Shown: positions 1-7,603 of the stretch, piece by piece
How the letters are laid out: each line of letters begins with the position of its first letter
Numbering within the stretch: position 1 is the stretch's first letter
Source of the DNA: Alphaproteobacteria bacterium
Lineage (GTDB): Bacteria; Pseudomonadota; Alphaproteobacteria; Caulobacterales; Maricaulaceae
Assembly: GCA_024278855.1 (NCBI GenBank)
Contig: JAJRSJ010000079.1
Span: 45,730-109,729 of the forward strand
DNA: 64,000 bases
Direction: 5' to 3'
The notes under the pieces: generated by a model
The model's database searches: none
Told to the model about the DNA's origin: nothing
What the model saw: the letters and a program-made list of their open reading frames with translations, nothing else
Made by a program: the position numbers and the translations under genes

Positions 1-1302
1 AATATACCTGCGAGGTTCGCGCCAATGGGCGTAAGCCAATAATACCGCCGTATAAATGGCCAATGTAATCCAACCTTTATTGCCGACAAAACCCCAGGAC
101 GCATATATACCGTAGCCGTAAATAACCACCGCCAATACTGGTAAACCCCGTGTGGCCCAGACGGGGAGTTTGAACGGGGCATCTCTATATGCCTCTGGTC
201 TTTTGCTTACCAAACCCCACAGGGCAAATACCGGGAACAGGCCGAATATCGCCCCGACCGCATTGCCCAGAATTGCTACATAGCTGAGGCTCATACCCGT
301 TAAGATCGGGACTATGCCAACAACAAAAAATAATGTCAGAAATATCCACGGCGTCCCAAAACGGTTTTCGGCGGCTAGGTTTTTAGGGAGCCAGCCGTCC
401 TTCGTGGCCATGGATAGCCCGCGTGTGCTCCAGGCAAATATTGCATTTAGCGATGTGACCAGTGACAGCATCACCCCGCCCGCGATAAAGGCAATATAAA
501 CCCCCGGCGGGAAGATAACCTTGGCGGTAGCCGCTAGGTTCTTACCCTGCACATCGTCTAGCGGCAGCACACCCGTAGCCACAACGGCGATACCGATATA
601 GAGCAACGTCACTACGGCCAAGGATATGCCCATGACCAACGGAATTGTGTGGCCGGGGTTTTTCATCTCGTCGCCAAATTCGCTGATGAATTCCGATCCG
701 ATTAAACTTAGCCGGAGCAAGAACGCGGCGGCAAAAAACCCGCCAATGCCGCTTGGGAATATATTTTCCGGTTTGGTGTATTGGCGCATATCGTCCACAT
801 GCCCAAAGCCTGCAAATATATAAATAAGCAAAGAGGCAATCAATACCACGACCATCAGGCTTTGAAATCGGGCCGCCGTTTTTATCCCGAGCAGATTTGC
901 GACAAAACAAGCCGTCATAATCAATGCGGCGACCAACATCATGTTAATTTCGGGGATTAACGCTTGGGCATACTCGGCAAACCCGATGGCAAAACTGGCC
1001 AATATTATTTGCCCGGCAATCAGCAAACCCAGATCAACGACAGCCGTTTTTGGGCCAAGCAAATCGCGCACATAAGTATAATTGCCGCCGCGTGCAGGCA
1101 CAGCGGAACCAAGCGCCGCAATACACAAGGTCGGAATAGCCACGATAAACAGCGCCAGAACAAACGCCCACGGCACGCCGTGGCCAGTCATGCTAATGCT
1201 GATTCCGGTGAGTACTACCACGCCAGTACCGATTATTTGCCCCAAGGAAATACTGAGAAGGTCCCAAAAGCCGAGTTGTTTTTTAGTGGGTTTTTCATGC
1301 AT
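1..1302 (-). CDS. APC-family amino acid permease (partial, cut by left edge)
   Basis: Inner-membrane secondary transporter of the amino acid-polyamine-organocation superfamily; the substrate cannot be told. Translation of the minus strand from 1302 is open to the window edge (434 codons) and is hydrophobic throughout, with roughly a dozen membrane segments. The first segment holds GQIIGTGVV, the unwound glycine motif that binds the amino group in APC carriers, and a loop after the second reads GSAVPARGGNYTYV. Near full family length (about 440-480 residues), so only the last few residues are probably missing. Start ATG at 1302 is chosen because GGAGGAAGG lies directly upstream; the alternative ATG at 1298 is in another frame. 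That ribosome binding site is the terminus of the inverted-repeat element at 1303-1502. Upstream on the same strand is the adenosine deaminase-like lipoprotein gene. Confidence 0.85.
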   Translation of the reverse strand, partial: MHEKPTKKQLGFWDLLSISLGQIIGTGVVVLTGISISMTGHGVPWAFVLALFIVAIPTLCIAALGSAVPARGGNYTYVRDLLGPKTAVVDLGLLIAGQIILASFAIGFAEYAQALIPEINMMLVAALIMTACFVANLLGIKTAARFQSLMVVVLIASLLIYIFAGFGHVDDMRQYTKPENIFPSGIGGFFAAAFLLRLSLIGSEFISEFGDEMKNPGHTIPLVMGISLAVVTLLYIGIAVVATGVLPLDDVQGKNLAATAKVIFPPGVYIAFIAGGVMLSLVTSLNAIFAWSTRGLSMATKDGWLPKNLAAENRFGTPWIFLTLFFVVGIVPILTGMSLSYVAILGNAVGAIFGLFPVFALWGLVSKRPEAYRDAPFKLPVWATRGLPVLAVVIYGYGIYASWGFVGNKGWITLAIYTAVLLAYAHWREPRRYI

Positions 1303-1502
1303 CTTTCCTTCCTCCGTTTACGGGGGAAGTGCCGAAGCCCTTGCACCAAGAGGGCACTCTCAAGAGGTCGCGTAGGCGATGGGGGGCGCACATCTTGTGC
1401 GCTACTGAACGTGCGTAATTATCTAAACCATCGTACCAACGCAAGAGCGTTGGCCCCCATCCCCCCTTCGGGGTACTTCCCCCGTAAACGGAGGAAGGAA
1501 AG
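1303..1502. repeat. 200-bp MITE-like element with perfect 28-bp inverted ends
   Basis: Positions 1303-1330 and 1475-1502 are exact reverse complements of each other over 28 bases (the end contains CTCCGTTTACGGGGG). The interior holds two further short hairpins, GCGCAcatctTGTGCGC-like near 1386-1402 and CCAACGCaagaGCGTTGG at 1437-1454. There is no transposase or credible reading frame inside, so this looks like a non-autonomous mobile repeat. It fills nearly the whole gap between two minus-strand genes; one end abuts the permease start codon and provides its Shine-Dalgarno sequence. No second copy was found in the window. Confidence 0.75.
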
Positions 1503-1523
1503 TGCTGAAACATTATCTGAATT

Positions 1524-2933
1524 TTAAAACCTGCTTTCAAACGCAGCATATCTCTCGTCCAGTTTTTTAATCAGCCGGGCTTTGGTTTGCTCGTCTACGA
1601 AAGCATAGCGCAGGGCGTTATAGCTCATGTCTTTTAGCTCGGCGTAGGAGAAGCCGTGTTCCCTAACACCGCGCACATATTCATGGGTCAAATCAATGCG
1701 GGCCACACCTTCATCGTCCGTGGACAAAGATAGGGGTACACCCGCCGCTTGGTATATTTTCAAAGGATGTTGATCGCCTGTGATGCCGAGGATGGCGTCT
1801 GAGGAGGTCAAATTGATCTCGACCAGGATTTTGTTGTCGGCCATGTATTTAAGCAAGTCTTTATAGCCTGCCTCGAAAATAATATCCGAGCCGTGGCCAA
1901 TGCGTTTGGCGCGGGCAATGTGTACGGCTTGGGTGATATGGTCGCGCAGCTCGTCTGGATGCACGAGACCCAGCCATAGTTCGCCGGCGTGTAGGGAGAT
2001 ATTGCGCGCACCCAGGGTTTCATAAAGATAGCCCAATTGTTCCATATGGTCGTCATAATCGCGCAGGGCAATGAAATCATCTTCGGGAGCGACCAGGTTT
2101 GTGCCGACAAAACGCTCGTCCTGAGCCATCAACTCCCAACCAAATATAGTGTGGGCATAGACGGCGGCCAGGGGCAGGGTACGCACGGGTTGGTTTTGGA
2201 AACGAACCTCAACATCACAACCCGGTTTAGCAGTGTCTGTTCCGCACCCCAAAAGCTCGTCTTTTCGCGCCATAGCGGTGTCAATATCGCGCTTTGCACG
2301 GGCAACAAGATCGGGCAGTGCCGCGCCAAATTTCCCGTTCATCAGGGTTTCGTAATCTTTGGCGGCGTCTCCCGTCATGGGTGCATTTGCCACCATGGGC
2401 AATATGGTCTCGAACAATTCCATCGTGTGCATCAGTTCAAGATATAGTATATTTTGCTCTCCGGCCAGATTGGCGGTCTCGGCTACCATGTCCCCGAACC
2501 GCGACGGCAAGGCGGCCATAGAGCCAAAGGTTCTGAAAAACTGGTCATGCCCAGACCACCCGGCATGGGGGACGAAATCCCGAAGCGAAAAACGTTCGAT
2601 CAAATCATTGCGCAAATCCTGATTACCCGTAAGCGCCGTCTTGACATCCGGCATATTGCCGCAACCATTTTCGCCGGGAAACCGGATCGATAAATTTGGC
2701 CTGTCCAGACACATGCCGTCGACTTCCGCCCATTTGATCCAGCTTTCCGCATAGACGGCCCCGAACAAATGATTGTGCAAATCTCCGCCCTTGGGCATGT
2801 CTTGCAAGAAATCCCGAAGCTCTATCTCGCTGTTTTTGATGCTGTCAAATTTTGCGGATACACCCGTCGGCGCGATGTTTTGCGTGCAAGCCGCAAATAG
2901 TGCAGCGATCGCAATTGTCATAATTTTTTTCAC
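1524..2933 (-). CDS. Exported adenosine deaminase-like lipoprotein
   Basis: Metal-dependent amidohydrolase of the adenosine/AMP deaminase superfamily, probably anchored outside the inner membrane. Start GTG at 2933 is chosen because GGAG lies 8 nt upstream and the resulting N-terminus (VKKIMTIAIAALFAAC) is a short signal peptide with a lipobox-like FAAC; an upstream ATG at 3017 would overlap the preceding gene. Family motifs are visible: GGDLHNHLFGA (HxH zinc ligands), SLHAGE (His plus catalytic Glu), RIGHGSD (His) and LSTDDEG (Asp pair). The GGDLHNHL form resembles secreted ADGF/CECR1-like deaminases more than cytosolic Add. Several cysteines (GCGN, GCGTDTAKPGCD) could form periplasmic disulfides. 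It lies 28 nt after a FAD reductase on the same strand. The exact substrate is uncertain. Confidence 0.8.
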   Translation of the reverse strand: MKKIMTIAIAALFAACTQNIAPTGVSAKFDSIKNSEIELRDFLQDMPKGGDLHNHLFGAVYAESWIKWAEVDGMCLDRPNLSIRFPGENGCGNMPDVKTALTGNQDLRNDLIERFSLRDFVPHAGWSGHDQFFRTFGSMAALPSRFGDMVAETANLAGEQNILYLELMHTMELFETILPMVANAPMTGDAAKDYETLMNGKFGAALPDLVARAKRDIDTAMARKDELLGCGTDTAKPGCDVEVRFQNQPVRTLPLAAVYAHTIFGWELMAQDERFVGTNLVAPEDDFIALRDYDDHMEQLGYLYETLGARNISLHAGELWLGLVHPDELRDHITQAVHIARAKRIGHGSDIIFEAGYKDLLKYMADNKILVEINLTSSDAILGITGDQHPLKIYQAAGVPLSLSTDDEGVARIDLTHEYVRGVREHGFSYAELKDMSYNALRYAFVDEQTKARLIKKLDERYAAFESRF

Positions 2934-2961
2934 AGGGTTTCTCCAAATTATTTCAGGCGGG

Positions 2962-4182
2962 TTATTCCAAGAATGTTTTAAGGGCAACCGTCTCGTCTGC
3001 CAATGCTTTTTTATCAATGGTTTTACCCATGCCCATAGTTTGGGGGATCAGCCGTTTCGCGACCATAAATTCCCCGGGGCGGTTAACAGCATCCACGGCG
3101 AGCAATCTGTCACCTTTGAAATAGAACGCCGCGAAACTGCGTCCCTCGTCAGGACTGCCGCGCAGAACAATGTCGTCATAGCTAGCGGATAGCCCGGCGA
3201 TTTGCAGTTTAAGATCAAATTGGTCCGACCAGAACCAGGGCAGGGCATTATAGGGTTTGGGTTTTTCGCAAATGTTCAGCGCTGCCGTCTTAGCTTGTTC
3301 GGTGGCATTGGGTACGGATTCCAGGCGCAAATAAGTGCCGTAAAGCGGATTGTGGTGCCAGGTGACATCACCAACGGCATAGATGTTCGGGTCGTTTGTC
3401 TGGCAAAACTCATTGACGATTATGCCGTTACCAGTTTCAAGTCCGCAGTCTTGCGCCAGTTCACTATTGGGTATAACCCCGATACCGATAATGACCATAT
3501 CGGCGGCAAACTGACCTTTTGTCGTGATAACTTTCAGGCCGTCTTTGATCTGCGTTGCGGTGCAGTTCTCTTTAATTTCCACGCCTTCTTCCCTGTGGAT
3601 GCGCTTGTAAAATTTCGACATCACCGGAGCTGTTACTCTTTGCAAGATCCGGTCTTCCGTCTCCAAAACTGTGGCTTTTATGCCTTGCTTGGCAAGTGAC
3701 GCCGCCGCCTCCAGACCAATATAGCCACCACCGATAATAACGGCTTTTTTGGCCGTCCCGGCGGCGGACTTTATTTTCAAAACATCATCAACATTACGCA
3801 GATAAAACACATCCGGTAAATCCATACCTTTTATAGGTAAAAATCGCGGCCTTGCGCCGGTCGCCAAAATCAATTTATCATATTGTAATGTGCTGCCATC
3901 GTCTAAAAACACCAATTTATCGTCGCGGTCAATCTGGCGCACCTTATGTCCTGTCAAACAGTCTACATTCGCCGCCTCGTAAGTGGCGGCGGGTCTTATC
4001 AGCAATTCGTCCAGTGTTTTTTCACCGGACAAAAAATCCTTAGACAAAGGCGGGCGGTGATAGGGTAAATATGGCTCCTCGCCGATCAACACTATGTTTC
4101 CCGTCCATCCATTTTGCCGCAGGCTAACGGCCGCTTGTCCGCCTGCGTGGCTTGCCCCGATGATGATACAGGTTTTGCTCAT
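2962..4182 (-). CDS. FAD-dependent ferredoxin/rubredoxin-type NAD(P)H reductase
   Basis: Cytoplasmic flavoprotein of the pyridine nucleotide-disulphide oxidoreductase fold that passes electrons from NAD(P)H to a ferredoxin, typically for a Rieske or P450 oxygenase. The N-terminal FAD Rossmann motif is CIIIGASHAGGQAA, the second nucleotide site is AVIIGGGYIGLEAA near residue 145, and the FAD-closing motif is IYAVGDVT. The reductase C-terminal domain follows (residues about 320-406). Length 406 matches the family (about 400). No ferredoxin or oxygenase gene is nearby, so its partner is unknown. It probably shares a transcript with the deaminase-like gene 28 nt downstream. Confidence 0.85.
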   Translation of the reverse strand: MSKTCIIIGASHAGGQAAVSLRQNGWTGNIVLIGEEPYLPYHRPPLSKDFLSGEKTLDELLIRPAATYEAANVDCLTGHKVRQIDRDDKLVFLDDGSTLQYDKLILATGARPRFLPIKGMDLPDVFYLRNVDDVLKIKSAAGTAKKAVIIGGGYIGLEAAASLAKQGIKATVLETEDRILQRVTAPVMSKFYKRIHREEGVEIKENCTATQIKDGLKVITTKGQFAADMVIIGIGVIPNSELAQDCGLETGNGIIVNEFCQTNDPNIYAVGDVTWHHNPLYGTYLRLESVPNATEQAKTAALNICEKPKPYNALPWFWSDQFDLKLQIAGLSASYDDIVLRGSPDEGRSFAAFYFKGDRLLAVDAVNRPGEFMVAKRLIPQTMGMGKTIDKKALADETVALKTFLE

Positions 4183-4250
4183 GGCCGTTTGTTTACCCTA
4201 TATTGGTCTTAATCCAAGACTTGATTTACCAAGGACGTCTCTTGATGGGT

Positions 4251-4931
4251 TTAGTAGGATAAAATGTCTTGACCCAAAAGGTCTTTGGGCAAGGCTTTAT
4301 TCTCCAGTAAGTTTTTACACAGGCTAATCAAAGGGCCGTCTTGCATTATTGCTTCCAACCCGCACTGCTCCTGTGTGACAATGATGTCGGCATTATGTTT
4401 GCTCGGCTCTACAAATTTCTCGTGCATAGGGACAACCTGGTCGTCAAATTGTGTTTGGATGCAAGCCAATGTCCGTCCGCGCTCAACCACATCGCGCCTT
4501 ACCCTGCGGTCAAACCGTGTGCCTTGATTGCAAGCAACGAAAAATTTATAATCAAATATTGGCAGGAGAAGTTTTTGGCTCAAGATCAAAATGCCTTCAA
4601 TTAAAATGATAGGTTTGGGTTCCACCCGTTTTGTAATTTCGGTGCGGCGGTGGGTGGTAAAATCATAGGTCGGGATGTCTACGGCTTGGCCAGATTTTAG
4701 TTGTTGTAAATGAGCATGAAATAAATCCCAGTCAAAGGCATCGGGGTGGTCAAAGTTTGGCAAGGGCTGACTAGGTTTTGCGCCGCCTAGATCAAGGTAA
4801 TAATTATCTTGGCGCAGGACGGTGCAGTGACCCGCGCCCCTAGCTCCGTTTATGGCTTCGCACGTATATTTAGCCAACCGAGTTTTCCCCGAACAACTAC
4901 CCCCTGCAATAGCTATGGTATGAATGCCCAA
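4251..4931 (-). CDS. udk: Uridine kinase / phosphoribulokinase-family kinase
   Basis: P-loop kinase likely phosphorylating uridine or cytidine to the monophosphate in pyrimidine salvage. Walker A is AGGSCSGKT at residues 9-17; then come RQDNYYLDL, FDHPDAFDWDL, the substrate-loop motif PTYDFTTHRR, EGILIL (Walker B region), and the lid RFDRRVRRDVVERGR. All are characteristic of uridine kinases; the length of 226 residues fits (about 210-230). Gene starts at ATG 4931 with a short upstream gap to the terminator of the FliJ-like gene, so it is probably transcribed on its own. The symbol rests on family similarity; a related nucleoside kinase cannot be excluded. Confidence 0.75.
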   Translation of the reverse strand: MGIHTIAIAGGSCSGKTRLAKYTCEAINGARGAGHCTVLRQDNYYLDLGGAKPSQPLPNFDHPDAFDWDLFHAHLQQLKSGQAVDIPTYDFTTHRRTEITKRVEPKPIILIEGILILSQKLLLPIFDYKFFVACNQGTRFDRRVRRDVVERGRTLACIQTQFDDQVVPMHEKFVEPSKHNADIIVTQEQCGLEAIMQDGPLISLCKNLLENKALPKDLLGQDILSY

Positions 4932-5005
4932 TGTCCGCTCCTGAATTTAGAACGGTATGACGCGATTTTTTTCGATTCGCAATAAATTTTACGTCCAAAA
5001 AATGC

Positions 5006-5038
5006 CAAAAAAAGTCATGGCGCTTGTGCGCCATGACT
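5006..5038 (-). terminator. Intrinsic terminator of the FliJ-like gene
   Basis: A perfect 11-bp stem, AGTCATGGCGC with its complement and a 4-nt loop (5013-5038), is followed on the minus strand by a run of seven T residues (5006-5012). It lies about 30 nt after the stop codon of the FliJ-like gene and before udk, so it separates those two transcripts. Confidence 0.85.
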
Positions 5039-5069
5039 GCTCTTCCCCGGTATATTTCGTAGTTTGTAC

Positions 5070-5444
5070 TTATCCAGCTTTTCTTGCAGCAAGTTTTTCG
5101 GCCTTTACGGCGAGTTGGCGGGCGCGGACACGTTCGAAACTATCCAATGTATCCATTGCCATGCGCAATTCATTGCTCAGATCCTTGTTTTGCAACTCAA
5201 TATCGCCGAGTGTGACTTGCAGGTTTTTTTTGCGCTCAATTACCGAATTGGCGTAGGAGCCATAAGCGACAAACCCGTCTTTGTGTGCATTTGCCTCAAC
5301 TTTTTCTTCAGGTACGCTGTCATTAAGCTTACGCATTTGACGTTCAAGATCCTCGCGGGTGGCTTCTAGTACGGCCACACGGTTTTACAGATCTGAAATC
5401 GCGAAGCGTGTCGCGCGCACGCTTTTATCCATTGAAGTATTCAT
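5070..5444 (-). pseudogene. fliJ: FliJ-like coiled-coil protein interrupted by an in-frame TAA
   Basis: The reading frame from ATG 5444 to the stop at 5070 would give 124 residues, the usual FliJ size. It is interrupted by TAA at 5385-5387, after MNTSMDKSVRATRFAISDL. Downstream residues (NRVAVLEATREDLERQMRKL, then YGSYANSVIERKKNLQVTL) continue the same amphipathic, charged helix, and the N-terminal part before the stop also looks FliJ-like. FliJ is a cytoplasmic export chaperone/stalk of the flagellar ATPase FliI. Adjacency to ctrA supports the assignment, since the pairing is seen in related genomes (from memory). Either the gene is dead, translation restarts at GTG 5378, or the base is a sequencing error. 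FliI is not in the window. Annotation as FliJ is moderate because coiled coils give weak family signals. Confidence 0.55.
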
Positions 5445-5614
5445 TGTTCACCTAACCCTTATGCCTAAACTATGGCTTTATTGGCGTTTTCGCCTTTGAT
5501 TGGGTTTGTACGAGAACAGGCTTACAATCTGGTAAACAAATGAAAATAAATCCGGCTTTATAGTGCGTCTGTAACAATTTGACGCAATAACGCCCGAATT
5601 ATTATGGAAAATGA

Positions 5615-5740
5615 TATTTATCGTTAACTTTTGATTTACGGGATTCACGTAAGGCTAACTATACGTTAACTAATATTAACGATAAACGAAGTGATTCGCC
5701 CATTTGGATTTGTTTGGTGGGCATGTTCTGGAGGGAAATT
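5615..5740 (+). promoter_or_regulatory. ctrA promoter region with GANTC and TTAA half-sites
   Basis: Upstream of ctrA are two GATTC sites (5642-5646 and 5693-5697), which match the GANTC target of the CcrM methylase, and TTAA-containing motifs: TTAACTTTTGATTTAC, close to the CtrA box TTAA-N7-TTAAC with one mismatch, and TTAACTAATATTAAC with spacing 6. In Caulobacter, ctrA transcription is controlled by GANTC methylation and CtrA feedback. That the same holds here is inference from the motifs alone. The 296-bp gap 5445-5740 holds no gene. Confidence 0.5.
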
Positions 5741-6436
5741 ATGCGCGTTCTGCTCATTGAAGACGATACCGCGACGGCACAAAGTATCGAACTTATGCTC
5801 ACATCAGAGGGCTTTAACGTCTATACAACGGAATTAGGTGAAGAAGGGGTCGATCTGGGCAAGCTCTATGATTATGACATCATCCTGCTTGATCTGAATT
5901 TGCCGGATATGCCGGGTTTTGATGTATTAAAGACATTGCGCCTCGCCAAAATTAACACACCGATCTTTATTTTGTCCGGTACGTCCGATGTTGATACGAA
6001 AGTACGCGGACTAGGTACGGGAGCTGACGATTATATGACCAAGCCGTTCCACAAGGACGAGTTGGTGGCCCGTATTCACGCGGTTGTCCGCCGCTCAAAA
6101 GGTCACGCCCAATCGATTATTCGCACGGGCGAAATTGCCGTTAATCTTGATGCCAAGACGGTCGAGGTCGGTGATCACCGTGTGCATCTGACCGGCAAAG
6201 AATACCAAATGCTAGAGTTATTATCCTTGCGCAAGGGTACGACCCTAACCAAGGAAATGTTCTTAAACCATCTTTACGGCGGTATGGACGAGCCGGAACT
6301 TAAAATTATCGATGTATTTATCTGCAAGCTGCGTAAAAAACTGGCCGCAGCCTCCCAAGGCGAACATTATATAGAAACCGTCTGGGGACGCGGCTATGTA
6401 CTGCGCGAACCCAACAAAGAACGCATCAGCGCTTAA
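5741..6436 (+). CDS. ctrA: Cell-cycle response regulator CtrA
   Basis: Master OmpR-family response regulator of the alphaproteobacterial cell cycle, activated by the CckA-ChpT phosphorelay; it controls replication initiation, division and flagellar genes. Start ATG 5741 follows GGAGGG and gives [14 protein letters not shown], 231 residues, the length of Caulobacter CtrA. The receiver domain shows the acidic pair E7-D8-D9, the phosphoacceptor D51 in [13 protein letters not shown] near GTSD and K in MTKPFHKDE; the winged-helix DNA-binding domain ends in [12 protein letters not shown]. The C-terminus ends in Ser-Ala, small residues that could serve as a ClpXP signal as in Caulobacter (inference). 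It is divergent from the broken FliJ-like gene and ends before a strong bidirectional terminator. Confidence 0.97.
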   Translation: MRVLLIEDDTATAQSIELMLTSEGFNVYTTELGEEGVDLGKLYDYDIILLDLNLPDMPGFDVLKTLRLAKINTPIFILSGTSDVDTKVRGLGTGADDYMTKPFHKDELVARIHAVVRRSKGHAQSIIRTGEIAVNLDAKTVEVGDHRVHLTGKEYQMLELLSLRKGTTLTKEMFLNHLYGGMDEPELKIIDVFICKLRKKLAAASQGEHYIETVWGRGYVLREPNKERISA

Positions 6437-6467
6437 AGTTTACCTAAGGCTGTTCCCGCGACCCCAT

Positions 6468-6508
6468 AAAAACCCCGCTCATTGATACACTCATGGGCGG
6501 GGTTTTTT
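6468..6508. terminator. Bidirectional terminator between ctrA and the RelE-like gene
   Basis: AAAAACCCCGC (6468-6478) pairs with GCGGGGTTTTTT (6497-6508). The A and T tracts make it functional in both directions, ending ctrA on the plus strand and the RelB/RelE-like pair on the minus strand, whose last stop is at 6512. Confidence 0.85.
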
Positions 6509-6511
6509 GGT

Positions 6512-6781
6512 TTAGCGGTACACATCTTTCCTATCGCCAATTCGCACAATAAGTATGGTCACGGTCTTGTCCTGAATGTCTGCAATGATCCGGTAATCAC
6601 CGACCCGGTAGCGCCAGAGATTTGCGAATTGCGTACCCTTGAGAGCCTTGCCTAAACTGCGAGGGTCATCAAGCTCGGCGAGGCGGGTTTCCAGAAAACC
6701 ACGAATGCGCTGTCGATGGGTGGGATTTAGTTTTCGAACGGTTTTTCGTACCGAGCGGGCATATTCAATCGTCCAGGCTAC
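6512..6781 (-). CDS. RelE/ParE-type toxin frame without a canonical start codon
   Basis: The minus-strand frame reads AWTIEYARSVRKTVRKL at its beginning, GTQFANLWRYRVGDYRII in the middle and TILIVRIGDRKDVYR at the end, a complete RelE-superfamily toxin (about 89 residues) that would cleave mRNA on the ribosome. It begins immediately after the antitoxin stop TAG, in the same frame, as GTC GTA GCC TGG. No ATG, GTG or TTG occurs until far into the domain. The upstream GGAG within the antitoxin end would suit initiation at GTC or GTA, but these are rare starts. Possibilities are readthrough of the TAG to give an antitoxin-toxin fusion, non-canonical initiation, or inactivation by start loss. The coordinates use GTA 6781 as nominal start. 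Confidence 0.7.
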   Translation of the reverse strand, partial: VAWTIEYARSVRKTVRKLNPTHRQRIRGFLETRLAELDDPRSLGKALKGTQFANLWRYRVGDYRIIADIQDKTVTILIVRIGDRKDVYR

Positions 6782-6784
6782 GAC

Positions 6785-7003
6785 CTAATCCTCCAAACTG
6801 CGCCAAAACTCGTCACTACTCATAATTTTATCGTCGCCGCTCCGGATTTTTTCCAGCACACTTTCAGACAAATACACATCTTCCATATCTTCCAGCGCCT
6901 CCAAAATAGCTTTGCGGGCATAAAAACTTTTGGTGCGTCCGGTTGCTTTGGCCAAAGCCGCCAAGCGTAGTTCGATGTTTTCAGGTAATCTAATAGCCAA
7001 CAT
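6785..7003 (-). CDS. RelB/RHH-type antitoxin
   Basis: Small ribbon-helix-helix DNA-binding antitoxin preceding the RelE-like frame. From ATG 7003 it reads MLAIRLPENIELRLAALAKATGRTKSFYARKAILEAL, the typical fold of this family: a beta strand with alternating residues, then a helix and the G-R-T-K-S-x-Y-A-R helix. The C-terminus (FWRSLED) would wrap the toxin. ATG 7042 upstream is possible but adds 13 residues not expected in the family. Such antitoxins repress their own promoter together with the toxin; an AT-rich region with palindromic ATATGTATAAC-like sequence lies at 7025-7050. Confidence 0.8.
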   Translation of the reverse strand: MLAIRLPENIELRLAALAKATGRTKSFYARKAILEALEDMEDVYLSESVLEKIRSGDDKIMSSDEFWRSLED

Positions 7004-7066
7004 ATCGGTTCTCTTTACATGTTTGTCATATATGTATAACACATATTACAAATAATGCAATAGACT

Positions 7067-7534
7067 CTAATCCGGCAAAACATCCGGCTCGCCGTGCCAT
7101 ATTGTTATGTGTTTTGGGTGGTCAGCGGCGTCTACGGTTTTTTCGCACACGGTTGCGTCTTGAACACTCATGCCGGCATCAAAGATGGTTTCGCGCGAAC
7201 CGCTGACCAAATAATGCCAGTCCGGTAGCTCTTTGCCTTCGGCCAACAAACGGTAGGCGCAGGTGCGGGGGATCCAAGCTAATTTGCGTACATTTTTGGC
7301 CGTAAGCTGCACGCAATCCGGCACATACAATTTTCGGGTTTTGTAGTTTTTACAGCGGCATGTGGCCCCGTCCAATAGCTTGCAACGAATATCGGTAACA
7401 TAGACGGCCTCGGTGTCTGCATCTTCCATGCGCAACAAGCAACATTTACCGCAGCCATCACACAGGCTTTCCCACTCCGGTTTACTCATTTCGTCAAGGG
7501 TGTTACGTTCCCAAAATGGTTTGCTCAATTTCAT
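7067..7534 (-). CDS. YcgN/UPF0260 family cysteine-cluster protein
   Basis: Conserved cytoplasmic protein of unknown role, 155 residues, as usual for the family. It has the cysteine cluster CDGCGKCCLL near residues 25-34, and further cysteines in CKLLDGATCRCKNY, PDCVQL and RTCAYR, which probably bind zinc or an iron-sulfur centre. The motif LAWIPRTCAYRLL and the closing HITIWHGEPDVLPD region are typical of YcgN. It is divergent from the penicillin-binding protein gene with a 69-nt gap. No biochemical function can be assigned from sequence. Confidence 0.85.
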   Translation of the reverse strand: MKLSKPFWERNTLDEMSKPEWESLCDGCGKCCLLRMEDADTEAVYVTDIRCKLLDGATCRCKNYKTRKLYVPDCVQLTAKNVRKLAWIPRTCAYRLLAEGKELPDWHYLVSGSRETIFDAGMSVQDATVCEKTVDAADHPKHITIWHGEPDVLPD

Positions 7535-7603
7535 GCCGTATTGTTACATCATTCTCATGAAAAATGAATTGGGAATTTCTGCAAAAACGCGCTAAAGGAG
7601 AGT

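Noticed and set aside
1303..1502. CRISPR or attachment site at the inverted repeat
   Set aside because: Only one inverted pair, no direct-repeat array, no integrase or cas genes nearby.
964..1549. Reading frames across the 200-bp repeat (both strands)
   Set aside because: They run through the inverted repeat and over the end of the permease in other frames; no family-like content. Such frames are often misannotated as hypothetical proteins.
4190..4262. Possible further copy of the TA-inserted element between the FAD reductase and udk
   Set aside because: CTTGATTTACCAAGG is superficially similar to the element end, but the GAGCGTTCC terminus and inverted partner are missing.
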